DNA of 64,000 nucleotides. Origin: Chondrosia reniformis (Eukaryota > Porifera > Demospongiae > Chondrillida > Chondrillidae). Shown here piece by piece: positions 10,870-22,038 of this stretch. The stretch covers positions 5,394,001 to 5,458,000 of the forward strand of contig OX359190.1 of the NCBI GenBank assembly GCA_947172415.1, read 5' to 3'. The position numbers and the translations under genes were made by a program. Below the pieces are notes generated by a model. It did no database searches and was not told the origin of the DNA. It worked only from the letters and a program-made list of their open reading frames with translations. Every line of letters starts with the position of its first letter. The stretch's first letter is position 1.

Positions 10870-13670
10870 TATATAAGATATATAACACATATATAAGATG
10901 TATACTTTTTACTTTTTTCAGGTGACCCAGCCTGGTATCGAACCAGGGCATCCTCGTACCCTGTTTCCAGATGGTGTCATCCGTAAGATCATTGGTCACG
11001 TGGGTTCCCCAATATACGATGTAAATAAAGTCCTATTTATATAACACACACTTTTGACCTTACATATATATGCAATATATAAGATATATAATATACATAT
11101 AAGATATCTACTGTATATATAGTATGTAACATATATAACACATACATAAGATGTACCCTGTATCCAGAAGATGTCATCCGTAAGATCATCGGTCACGTGG
11201 GTTCCCCAATATATGATGTAAATGAAGTCCTATTTATATAACATACACTTTTGACCTTACATGTATATGCAATATATAAGATATATAGTATACATATAAG
11301 ATATATACATTATATATAGTATATAAGATATATAACACATATATAGGATGTAGACGTTTTTCTTTTTTAGATGCCCCAGCCTGGTATCGAACCAAGGCAT
11401 CCTCGTACCCTGTATCCAGAAGATGTCATCCGTAAGATCATCCATCAAGTGAGTTCCCCAATATATGATGTAAATGACGTCCTATACATTTATATAACAC
11501 AAACTTTTGACCCTATATATATATGTAACATATAAGAAATATAAAACATATAAAAGATGTATACTTTTTCTTTTTTCATGTGACCCAGCCTGGTTTCGAG
11601 TCAGGGCATCCTAGTACCCTGTATCCAGAAGATGTCATCCGTAACATCATAGGTCATGTTGGTCACCCAATATATGATGTAAATTAAGTCCTATTTATAT
11701 AACATACATTTTTCACCTTACATATATATGCAATATATAAGATATATAATATACATATAAAATATATACTATATATATTGTATATAAGATATATAACACA
11801 TATATAAGATGTAATATATAAGATATATAACACATATATAAGATGTAGACATTTTTCTTTTTTCAGATGACCCAGCCTGGTATCAACCAGGGCATCCTCG
11901 TACCCTGTATCCAGAAGATGTCATCCGTAAGATCATCCGTCAAGTGGGTTCCCCAATATATGATGTAAATGACGTCCTATTTATGTAACACAAACTTTTG
12001 ACCCTATATATATATGAAATATATAAGAAATATAAAACATATAAAAGATGTATACTTTTTTCTTTTTTCATGTGACCCAGCCTGGTATCGAACCAGGGCA
12101 TCCTCGTACCCTGTATCAAGAAGATGTCATCCGTAACATCATAGGTCATGTTGGTCACCCAATATATGATGTAAATGAAGTCCTATTTATATAACATACA
12201 TTTTTCACCTTACATATATATGCAATATATAAGATATATAATATACATATAAAATATATACTATATATATTGTATATAAGATATATAACACATATATAAG
12301 ATGTAATATATAAGATATATAACACATATATAAGATGTATACTATATATAGTATATAAGATATATAACACATATATAAGATTTATACCTTTTTCTTTTTT
12401 CTGGTGATCCAGCCTGGTATCGAACCAGGGCATCCTCGTACCCAGTTTCCAGATTATGTCATCGTAAGATCATCGATCATGTTGGTCACCCAATATATGA
12501 TGTAAATGAAGTCCTATTTATATAACATACATTTTTCACCTTACATATATATGCAATATATAAGATATATAATATACATATAAAATATATACTATATATA
12601 TTGTATATAAGATATATAACACATATATAAGATGTAATATATAAGATATATAACACATATATAAGATGTATACTATATATAGTATATAAGATATATAACA
12701 CATATATAAGATTTATACTTTTTTCTTTTTTCTGGTGATCCAGCCTGGTATTGAACCAGGGCATCCTCGTACCCAGGTTCCAGATTATGTCATCGTAAGA
12801 TCATCGATCATGTTGGTCACCCAATATATGATGTAAATGAAGTCCTATTTATATAACATACATTTTGACTTTGCATATATATGCAATATATAGATATATA
12901 ATATTCATATAAGATATATACTATATATATATAGTATATAAGATATATAACACATATACGTATAAGATGTATACTTTTTCTTTTTTCAGGTGATCCAGCC
13001 TGGTATCGAACCAGGGTATCCTCGTACCCTGTATCTAGAAGATGTTATCCGTAACATCATCGGTCACGTTGGTCACCCAATATATGATGTAAATGTAGTC
13101 CTATTTATATAACATACACTTTTGACCTTTCATATATATGCAATATATAAGATATCTAGTATATACAAGATATATAACACATATATAAGACGTAATATAT
13201 AAGATATATAACACGTAAATAAGATGTATACAATATATAGTATATAAGATATATAACACATATATAAAATGTATACTTTTTCTTTTTTCTGGTGATCCAG
13301 CCTGGTATCGAACCAGGGCAGCCTCGTACCCTGTATCCAGAAGGTGTTATCCTTAAGATCATAGGTCACATGGGTTCCCCAATATATGATGTAAATGAAG
13401 TCCTATTTATATAACACAAACTTTTGACCTTACACGTATATGTAATATATAAGATATATAACACATATATAAGATGTATACTTTTTTCTTTTTCAGGTGA
13501 CCCAACATGGTATCCAACCAGGGCATCCTCCTACCCACTTTCCAGATGATGTCATTCGTAAGATCATCGGTCACATGGGTTCCCCAATATATGATGTAAA
13601 TGAAGTCTTATTTATATAACACTCACTTTTGACCTTACATATATATTAATATATAAGATATATACAAAGT
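10870..13670 (-). repeat. Tandem satellite with tRNA-like T-arm/B-box, left arm (11 units)
   Basis: About 11 units of ~205-330 bp. On the minus strand each carries CCTGGTTCGATACCAGG or a variant: a 5-bp stem closing a 7-base loop, as in a tRNA T-arm. It contains GGTTCGATACC, which fits the Pol III B-box consensus GGTTCGANNCC. Exact matches start at plus positions 10,934, 11,383, 12,084, 12,416, 13,002 and 13,304. One unit (~11,150) has lost the box. Between boxes lies TA-rich DNA with TATATAAGATATATAAC-type words. On the plus strand each box follows a CTTTTTTCAG-like tract. Confidence 0.75.
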
Positions 13671-13674
13671 TATA

Positions 13675-14650
13675 TTTACTAATTATAGGTATCAGTTGTA
13701 TGTAGTAGTTGTATGTTCTAATTGTTTGAACTAGTTCCATGTACTAACTGTATGTACTAGTTATGTACTAGTTATATGAACTACTTTTAAGTACTAGTTC
13801 TGTGTACTAGTTGTATGTACCAGTTTTATGTACTACTTGTATGTACTAGTTTTATGTACTATTTGTATGTAGTAATTGTCTGTATTATTTATAGGTGCCA
13901 TTTTTATGTGTATGCACAAGTTATATGTAATAGTTGGGTACTAGTTATAGGTGCCAGTTGTAAGTTCTAGTACTATTAAAACTAGTTACTAAGTAGGTAC
14001 TAGTTGTATGTACTAATTGCTTATACTAGTTGTATGTGCTAGTTACGTACCAGTTGTATGTACAAGTTGTATGTGCTAGTTCTATGAACTAATTGTATTT
14101 ACTAGTACAAGTTATATTTAATAGTTATATTTACTAGTTGTATGTACTAGTACCAGTTTTATTTATTAGTTACATTTACTAGTTATATTTACTATTCGTT
14201 TGTACTTTTTGTATGTACAATTGTAGGTACTAGTTGTATGTATTAGATGTATATACGTATATGTATATAGTAGTTATTTGTACTAGTTATATGTACTAGT
14301 TTTATGTACTAGTTGTATGTACTAGTTGTATGTACTAGGTGTGCGTACTAATTGTGTCTACTATTTGTATGTACGTACTAGTTGTATGTATTAGTTGTAT
14401 TTACTAGTTGTATGTACTAGTTCTAGTTATATTTACTTGTTGTAAGTATATACTAGTTGTATGTACTCAATTGTATGTACTGGTTTTATGTACTAGTTGT
14501 TTGTAATTGTTGTATGTACTAGTTATATTTACTAGTTGAACTTACTAGATGTATTTAGTAGTTGTATATATGTTCTAGTTGTATGTACCACTTGTATGTA
14601 CTATATAGCTATATGTAGTAGTTGTATGTACTAGTTGTATGTACAAACGA
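13675..14650 (-). repeat. 13-bp minisatellite array (TGTATGTACTAGT orientation)
   Basis: Degenerate tandem TGTATGTACTAGT units, the reverse complement of the 5.4-10.6 kb array. The mirror in the right arm is 20,540-21,930. Confidence 0.9.
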
Positions 14651-14654
14651 TTAG

Positions 14655-14780
14655 AAACAATTAGCACAGTTGATTTCAGAAGAGAAGAGGCAACCATACG
14701 CAACTACAATTTACTGGATGAGATATATGCTCAATCTGCTGCGATCTGCCGTGACATGCCTAAGAGGATCTAGACACTAA
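14655..14780 (+). pseudogene. Retroelement C-terminal fragment (left arm)
   Basis: An open stretch of 41 codons ends in TAA and reads ...RQPYATTIYWMRYMLNLLRS then AVTCLRGSRH. A YxxTIYWLR...LLRSA...CxRGSR ending resembles the extreme C-terminus of reverse-transcriptase polyproteins in marine invertebrates; this is recalled, not searched. The inverted copy at 20,405-20,536 has one or two extra residues before LLRSA. Confidence 0.4.
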
Positions 14781-14849
14781 TCCAAAAAGCTAAGTGTACC
14801 AGACTTCATCGAGCTAACAAATTCTGAGGCTAGAATCTGACATGTATTT

Positions 14850-15320
14850 TAGGGGCTGCCAGAGGCAGCCTCCTCTATTGTTTTCATAACGCGATTTATG
14901 TATGGCTTCATGTTACGGATATATATAAATATATATATATATATATGAATATATATATACATAGTAACATCTAATAAAGGGTGCAAGTTACTAACAAATA
15001 TATATATAAAATACTAAAATTACAATCAAGTACTACACAGTACAAGTTACAAATTTATGAAAACCAACTGACTATACAATATTAAAATTACAATCAAGTA
15101 CTAGCTACACAGTTCCAGTTACAAATTTAAAGAGATCCAAGTGACCCCTATAGGATAATCAGTATTTTAAATAGTACGCATAGTTGCAGACTTTCAAATC
15201 CTCAACTACTGCATAGAGAGTAGTAGTTGATACAGATCATCCAATTGCAAGGTAGAACACATGGCCTACCAATTACCTTTTCACACCTTAGTATATAGAC
15301 TGAAGATGATACATCTATAA
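14850..15320. repeat. Shared flank block with GGGGCTGCC hairpin (left arm)
   Basis: It begins with GGGGCTGCC and GGCAGCC, able to pair around AGA. It then has TATTGTTTTCATAACGCG and TATGGCTTCATGTTACGGAT, TA repeats and the AATTACAATCAAGTACTA blocks. The inverted counterpart is 19,870-20,335. Confidence 0.75.
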
Positions 15321-16630
15321 CTAGTACATAACTAGTACATAAAGCTAGTTGATTCAGTTCAAATATACAACTAGTACAAACAGTTAGTACATGGAACTAG
15401 TTCAAACAATTTGAACATACAACTACTACGTAAAACTAATACCTATAATTAGTAAATATAACTTGTACTAGTACATACAACTAGTGCATAAAACTAGTAT
15501 CTACAACTAGTAAATATAAATTGTACTAGTACATACAACTAGTTCATGCTGCTATTACATTCAACTATTACATACAACTAGTACCTACAACTAGTGAATA
15601 TAACCAGTGCTGGTACGTACAACTAGTACATACAACTAGTGCCTACAGTTACTAAATAGTACTGGTACTTGTACATACCTCTAGTTAATCCTACTAGTAC
15701 ATACAAGTAGTACACATAACTAGTACATACAACTGCTACATAAAACTATTATATACAATTAGTACAGGCAACTATTACATTCAACTAGTACATATAACTA
15801 GTATCTACAACTAATACATACAACTAGTACATACAACTAGTAAATATAACAAGTATTAGTACATAAAACTAGTAAATGCAACTAGTAAATATAACAAGTA
15901 CTAGGACATACAATTAGTACCTACAACTAGTATATACATACAACTATTTCTAACAAGTAGTACATAAAACCACTACATACAATTAGTAAATACAACTAGT
16001 AGATACAACTATATAGTGCATACAACTAGTACATTAAACTAGTATTACAGCTAGTACATAAGACTAGTTATACATAAAACTACTACATACAACTGGAACA
16101 TAAAACTAGTACTACAACTAGTATATACAACTAGTACATACAACTAATACCTACAACTAGTTAATATAGCTGGTACTTGTACATACAACTAGTACATACA
16201 ACAATTACACACAACTAGTACATACAACTAGAACATACAATTAGTACATACAACTATAACATTCAACAAGTACATGCACCTAGTATGTACAACTTGTAAA
16301 CATAACTAGTGCTAGTACATACAACTAGCACCTACCTATTGCCTAGTATAACTAGTAGTGCAATCTACAAGTAGTACATATACTAGTATATACAACTAGT
16401 ACATACAAGGAGTATATACAAGTAGTATATACAACTAGTACACAGAAATAGTACATAAAAGTATACATATAACTAGTACTTAACTAGTACATACAGTTAG
16501 TACATACAACTAGTTCAAACAATTAGAACATACAACCTACTACATACAACTAATAATTCGTAAATGTAACTTGTACTAGTGCCTACAGCTAGTAAATATT
16601 ACCAGTTCTAGTACATATTAGAACTAGTAC
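15320..16630 (+). repeat. 13-bp minisatellite array in the inverted-repeat spacer
   Basis: ACTAGTACATACA-type units, many segments closely matching the 5.4-7 kb array (for example the stretch around AGTACTGGTACTTGTACATA), which suggests block duplication of satellite together with the flank. Confidence 0.9.
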
Positions 16631-16634
16631 ACAC

Positions 16635-16868
16635 AGCATAGATAGTAGTAGTTGATACAGATCATCCAATTGCAAGGTAGAACACATGGCCTACCAATTA
16701 CCTTTTCACACCATAGTATATAGACTGAAGATGATGCATCTGCATGCCATATATCAACAAAGGTTCCAGTGTTAAAGAGGTCTCAGCTAATAACCATGTC
16801 CACAGCAGATTTGAATTGTCTTGTGAGTGAGCTAAGAATACCGACAGTTGGTTGCATGCATTCACATA
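16635..16868 (-). repeat. Repeat fragment with conserved VNACNQLSV frame
   Basis: The minus strand reads YVNACNQLSVFLAHSQ and later LAETSLTLEPLLIYGMQMH, parallel to 19,721-19,897 (+) and 1-80 (-). It joins directly to the MITE-like element at ~16,868. Confidence 0.5.
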
Positions 16869-17490
16869 CAACACCCTTGCTTGGAGGATTCATGTATAGC
16901 TAATGCTTCACTGTGTAACATCCCTTTCTTGTTTCTCTACTTTTTTTGCCATCCCCACATCATCACTATTTTGTAGAAAATTTTTAATATTTTTGTTTCT
17001 GTACTTTTTATGGAGCATGGGCTAGGAATTAGAGTCGTATTAAAGCCATTTTGATTTCGCAATATTTGACCAAATATGACGTCATTAAAATGGCGACTTT
17101 ATTGAGGCCTTTACTTTAGGGCCATGAAAACCGTCATGCTCAATAACAGCATTATCAAATACGGTTCGGAAAATTTGCAGTAGTTTTGTTCAACAATAAG
17201 TCCAAAAGTTTATATAGTTTTTTAGTTATCGCTGACAAAGAAGAAGAAGAAAAATTTGAAGAAGACGAAAATGGGAATTTTTAAAGTTTATTATTTCGCC
17301 AGCTGGACATATTCGCTTTCCTTTAAGGTCTATTTAGGGCATGTAAATTGTATATTTAGCTATACATAGCCTTGTTTTGTTGATTTTCGGCCTATTTCGG
17401 GATTTTGCTCCTATACCGATGTACGGGGAAAACGAAAAAAACCGTGTCATCCCTAAATAGGGAGTACTACCGTACTCCCTGATAATAATA
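16868..17490 (+). mobile_element. MITE-like family element, long copy
   Basis: It contains half of the foldback (TCACTGTGTAACATCCCTTT, CTTGTTTCTCTAC), a middle with TATGACGTCATTAAAATGGC and AGGGCCATGAAAACCGTCAT, a GAAGAAGAAG tract, then TTTCGCCAGCTGG and the end hairpin AGGGAGTAC/TACTCCCT. It is the longest copy seen and links the pieces found separately at 2,880-3,270, 37,368-38,130 and 63,794-64,000. Confidence 0.65.
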
Positions 17491-18037
17491 ATAATAATAA
17501 AGTATTATACACAGTGCAATTTACAAAATGCTAATAATTGCAGTGTCTAATAGCACAAAATTAAGTGACCTACGTATATATATATTTACTGACCAGGTGT
17601 AAATTAAGCCAGACATTTCAATGACACTGTAGCCATTGGCATCAGCAATACAATAAATATTGGTTATCACTCATAACCATCACTTTACATTGTTGGGATT
17701 AGAACTAGTAGGTTACATACTAATTACTAAAATAAAGTCTCCTTTGTACTAATTAGTGGAGAATTATTTATCCTGACTGTCAGAGTCTAGCTCATTTCAC
17801 AGTCATGATAAATGGATGAAATGGTTAGCTATTAAACACATATACATAAAATTGCTTACCTACTGTACGTATACGATATACAGTGGGAACTAATACATGT
17901 ACACAGATACATTATCAGATATACATCAGAACCCTATCTTTTTTCTTTTTTGGATTATCATAGTGTATAAAACGTTACAACTATGATGAATAAACTTTTG
18001 TGTCAAACTGCGTACGTATTATATATAGTTACATTAC

Positions 18038-18352
18038 CTGAATATGTAGTCTCTGACATTCTCATGCTGTAAGTTCCTGATACACCTGATGAAACAGCTG
18101 ATACCCAAATATAGTAGGTTGTACCTTCTGCAAGTCCACTCAGTGTTGTTGATGTACCAGTGATACCTGACACATTTAATGCCCAAGATGGTGGTTCTGT
18201 TGTAGTTCCACAACATGTAGAATACCACACAGTGTAGGTTATTCCAGATCCAGGTACTGCAATCCATTAAATTTTCAATGACACAGATCCATTATATATA
18301 CTTCTTGTAATGTCGACACCTTGAATTTTAGCTGGTGGAGGAGTTGGAGTAG
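18038..18352 (-). pseudogene. FN3 exon with an in-frame stop, middle Ig/FN3 copy
   Basis: This is a 315-nt exon with acceptor ACATATTAG before 18,352 and donor GTAATG after 18,038, phase 1-1. It encodes an FN3 domain: TPTPPPAKIQG start, WIAVPGSGINYTVWYSTCC, a TEPPS linker, then ALNVSGITGTSTTLSGLAEG and YYIWVSAVSSG. At 18,267-18,269 the codon that is TCA (Ser) in the other copies is TAA, in frame, so the exon as it stands terminates early. The rest is well preserved, so the mutation looks recent. The downstream FN3 exons of the left copy are not seen next to this copy. Confidence 0.7.
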
Positions 18353-18602
18353 CTAATATGTAAAGGGTGGTACCAGGACTAATTTATACACATATCATAT
18401 TAAGGTGTTACCGTAGTTCTACAGGGACCGGAGCTAATATATATAATGTACACCAAGTCCCACTCTTTGCTTTTGTAATATGTACATATTACTAAAATAT
18501 ATTCACAATATAGACCTATGGTTGTGAGCTGAATCATAAATACACTTATAGGTGTATACAAAATAGGGCAGCTACAGTATATAGTTTTATATACAAAGTT
18601 AC

Positions 18603-18872
18603 CAAGCACTACTGTGTAAGTTATGATCACTTCATTCCTATTAGTTACAAGACAAGAGTATGTTCCAGCATGACTTGTAGCAAATGTATAAAAACCTAAT
18701 CTATGTCCAGGAGCTGTCCACACTTCACCTGGAGTGGCTTTTACTATATTTCCTGTAATATACCACTTCTTGGAAGCTAGTGACCTGCTGCACCATACCT
18801 CTACTGATTGACTAATGGTAGGTGTTGCAGTTATGTTGACTGAAGAACCAGATCCAACTGTAATAGTTGTAG
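18603..18872 (-). CDS. Ig-domain exon, middle Ig/FN3 copy
   Basis: This is a 270-nt phase 1-1 exon encoding one Ig-like domain, nearly identical to 4,178-4,447 and 59,751-60,020. Visible features are TITVGSGSSVNITA, EVWCSRS (first Cys), KKWYI (Trp) and AGTYSCLV (second Cys). Splice sites are intact. A hydrophobic signal-like segment, MSILLAIFSI, lies upstream up to 18,996. Because the following FN3 exon carries a stop, this copy is probably not producing the full protein. Confidence 0.7.
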
Positions 18873-19389
18873 CTGGTGTGAGGAAATAGCAAATCAAAGG
18901 AATCTTCATATTAGGGATTACATTGAAATAATAAATAATAGAGAAAATGGCCAAAAGAATAGACATTTTTATCCATTCAAGCATATTGACATACATATTT
19001 ACGTATACTGGAGTTAATTATATTACATTATAGGATATATATAAGCAATGTCACATAATTATACGTATATAGCTCAATTTATAATATATCATAGCAATCT
19101 AAAATAATTAGATAGTGTAAATGATTAAATAATTCACAAGTATTTGGGAGGGACATGTGACTCAATTGAGTATATATATGAAGAGATGTGAGGAATTGCA
19201 TTTCCTGTTGTCACTGGGAGGCGATAAGGATGCGCTGTTACAGTACTAGCATATTACTGGTGCACGTAACATGTTGGACTATATATAGGCTGTAACATTT
19301 GAACATTACTATATATACTCTGGGTATTTCTCTGTACAGTGCTACATGGAGCCATTAGTTTCTTGTGTGCTTTGCACACAATGCACTAT

Positions 19390-19398
19390 AATAACAAC

Positions 19399-19449
<51 letters not shown>

Positions 19450-19450
19450 T
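19390..19450. repeat. (AAT)n microsatellite, middle copy
   Basis: About 20 triplets, lightly interrupted at the start. It is orthologous in position to 4,970-5,001 and 59,131-59,231. Confidence 0.85.
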
Positions 19451-19489
19451 TGTACATATACTTCGGTATTTTACTGTAAAGTTCTATTG

Positions 19490-19630
19490 TTTTCATAATG
19501 CGATTTATGTATGGCTTCATGGTACGGATATATATATATATATAGTAACATCTAATAAAGGGTGCAAGTTACTGACAAATATATATATAAAATACTAAAA
19601 TTACAATCAAGTACTAGCTACACAGTTCCA
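19490..19630. repeat. Shared flank block, middle gene copy
   Basis: It matches 5,040-5,230 (GTTTTCATAATGCG, TATGGCTTCATGGTACGGAT, then AAAATTACAATCAAGTACTA) and stops at the palindrome beginning at 19,631. Confidence 0.65.
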
Positions 19631-19721
19631 TTTTGTAACTTGTACACAAGGGTCATCATATGACATACGTATGTATGTAAAGGCCTTGGCCTTTTATGTC
19701 TCTTGTGTACAAGTTACAAAA
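19631..19721. repeat. Perfect 20-bp inverted repeat (hairpin) at an inversion junction
   Basis: TTTTGTAACTTGTACACAAG at 19,631-19,650 is exactly reverse-complemented at 19,702-19,721, with a 51-base spacer. The spacer itself contains short palindromes (CATATG, GGCCTTGGCC, ACGTATGTATGT). It separates a minus-oriented flank block from the plus-oriented copy of the same kind of flank. Confidence 0.85.
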
Positions 19722-19897
19722 TGGTCTCCAACCCTGTTGATTATGTGAATGCATGCAACCAACTGTCGGTATTCTTAGCTCACTCACAAGGCAAATCAAA
19801 TCTGCTGTGGACGGGGTTATTAGCTGAGACCCCTTTAACACTGGAACCTTTGTTGATATATGGCATGCAGATGCATCATCTTCAGTCAATATACTAA
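19721..19897 (+). pseudogene. Conserved short reading frame MVSNPVDYVNACNQ...
   Basis: An ATG at 19,721 opens 58 codons reading MVSNPVDYVNACNQLSVFLA, then HSQGKSNLLWTGLLAET and LEPLLIYGMQMHHLQ before TAA. The same protein words persist in two diverged copies (1-80 and 16,735-16,868, both minus), in which the third-base pattern varies. This looks like part of a real protein, perhaps a transposon ORF, carried by the repeat. No family recognised. Confidence 0.4.
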
Positions 19898-20340
19898 GGT
19901 GTGAAAAGGTAATTGGTAGGCCATGTGTTCTACCTTGCAATTGGATGATCTGTATCAACTACTACTCTCTATGCAGTAGTTGAGGATTTGAAAGTCTGCA
20001 ACTATACGTCCTATTTAAAATACTGATTATCCAATAGGGGTCACTTGGATCTCTTTAAATTTGTAACTGGAACTGTGTAGCTAGTACTTGATTGTAATTT
20101 TAATATTGTATAGTCAGTTGGCTCTCATAAATTTGTAACTTGTACTGTGTAGTACTTGATTGTAATTTTAGTATTTTATATATATATTTGTTAGTAACTT
20201 GCACCCTTTATTAGATGTTACTATGTATATATATATCCATATATATATATATATATTTATATATATCCGTAACATGAAGCCATACATAAATCGCGTTATG
20301 AAAACAATAGAGGAGGCTGCCTGTGGCAGCCCCTAAAAAA
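19870..20340. repeat. Shared flank block (right arm of the large inverted repeat)
   Basis: Reverse-complement counterpart of 14,850-15,320, including TA repeats, the ATCCGTAACATGAAGCCATA element end and the GGCTGCC...GGCAGCCCC hairpin at ~20,313-20,332. Confidence 0.75.
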
Positions 20341-20404
20341 CATGTCAGATTCTAGCCTCAGAATTTGTTAGCTCGATGAAGTCTGGTACACTTAGCTTTT
20401 TGGA

Positions 20405-20536
20405 TTAGTGTCTAGATCCTCTTAGGCATGTCACGGCAGATCGCAATAGTAAGAAATTGAGCATATATCTCATCCAGTAAATTGTAGTTGCGTATGGTTG
20501 CCTCTTCTTTTCTGAAATCAACTGTGCTAATTGTTT
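20405..20536 (-). pseudogene. Retroelement C-terminal fragment (right arm)
   Basis: The minus strand is open for 43 codons to TAA: KQLAQLISEKKRQPYATTIY, WMRYMLNFLLLRSAVTC, LRGSRH. It is one to two residues longer than the left-arm copy, suggesting the left copy suffered a small in-frame deletion. Family assignment as a reverse-transcriptase polyprotein tail is by recalled motif only. Confidence 0.4.
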
Positions 20537-20539
20537 CTA

Positions 20540-21930
20540 ATCGTTTGTACATACAACTAGTACATACAACTACTACATATAGCTATATAGTACATACAAG
20601 TGGTACATACAACTACAACATATATACAACTACTAAATACGTCTAGTAAGTACAACTAGTAAATATAACTAGTACATACAACAACTACACACAACTAGTA
20701 CATAAAACCAGTACATACAATCGAGTATATACAACTAGTATATACTTACAACAAGTAAATATAACTAATATAGCACATAAAACTAGTACCTAAAACTAGT
20801 AAATACAACTAATGCATACAACTAGTACATATAACTAGTACAAATAACTAGTAAATATAACTAATAAATTTAACTGGTACTAGTACATACAACTAGTAAA
20901 TATAACTATTAAATATAACTTGCACTAGTTAATACAATTAGTTCACAGAACTAGCACATACAACTTGTACATTAAACTGGTACGCAACTAGCACATACAA
21001 CTAGTATAAGCAATTAGTACATACAACTAGTACCTACTTATTAACTAGTTTTAATAGTACTAGAACTTACAACTGGCACCTATAACTAGTACCCAACTAT
21101 TACATATAACTTGTGCATACACATAAAAATGGCACCTATAAATAATACAGACAATTACTACATACAAATAGTACATAAAACTAGTACATACAAGTAGTAC
21201 ATAAAACTGGTACATACAACTAGTACACAGAACTAGTACTTAAAAGTAGTTCATATAACTAGTACATAACTAGTACATACAGTTAGTACATGGAACTAGT
21301 TCAAACAATTAGAACATACAACTACTACATAAAACTAATACCTATAATTAGTAAATATAACTTTGTATGTTGTATGTACTGGTACATACAACTAGTTCAT
21401 ACAACTATTACATTCAACTATTACATACAACTAGTACCTACAACTAGTTATTAGAACAAGTACATGCAACTAGTACATAACTAATACATACAGTTATTAC
21501 GTACCACTAGTACACACAACTAGTATATACAATTAGTATATACAACTAATACATACAACTAGTATATAACTAGTACATACAACTAGTACAAACAACTAAT
21601 ACCTACAACTAGTAAATAGAAATTGTACTAGTACATACAACTAGTTCATACAACTATTACATTCAACTATTATATACAACTAGTACCTACAACAAGTGAA
21701 TATAACCAGTGCTGGTACGTACAACTAGTACATACAACTAGTGCCTACAGTTACTAAATACAACTGGTACTAGTACATTCCTCTAATTAATCCTAATAGT
21801 ACATACAACTAGTACACATAACTAGTACATACAACTGGTACATACAACGTTTATATACAATTAGTACAGGCAACTATAACATTCAACAAGCACATGCACC
21901 TAGTACGTACAACTTGTAAACATAACTAGT
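20540..21930 (+). repeat. 13-bp minisatellite array, right arm
   Basis: ACTAGTACATACA-type units. The inner ~0.7 kb mirrors 13,675-14,650 closely; the outer part (about 21,270-21,930) resembles the 15.3-15.8 kb array instead. Confidence 0.9.
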
Positions 21931-22038
21931 GAAGAAGCTTTTGCCACCTTTGCTGCTGACCACATTGGCAAGTTTGACTATGCTCTTGAGGTGTCTGGAG
22001 GTAGAATTCTCAGGAGTCATTGCTCTGAGACGTCCCTC
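21931..22038 (+). pseudogene. SUN-domain exon fragment
   Basis: A GC-richer 108-base island between minisatellite and satellite is open in one frame: EEAFATFAADHIGKFDYALE, VSGGRILRSHCSETSLTR. This fits the start of the SUN (Sad1/UNC-84) domain, where a D-[YF]-A-L-x-S-x-G-G-x-I motif is followed by a conserved Cys-Ser-x-T region. SUN proteins sit in the inner nuclear membrane and bind KASH proteins. Only this piece is present; the frame runs into satellite A-rich sequence. It is absent from the mirror position in the left arm (~13,670). It is probably a captured or duplicated exon piece. Confidence 0.6.

Noticed and set aside
10996-13369. Ile/Tyr/Leu-rich frames such as YILYILYI
   Set aside because: They follow the TA-rich spacer of the tandem satellite, and equivalents occur in the mirrored block.
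10900-13520. Functional tRNA genes in the satellite
   Set aside because: Only the T-arm is convincing. The acceptor stem pairs imperfectly, the anticodon arm is not canonical and no Pol III T-run terminator follows.
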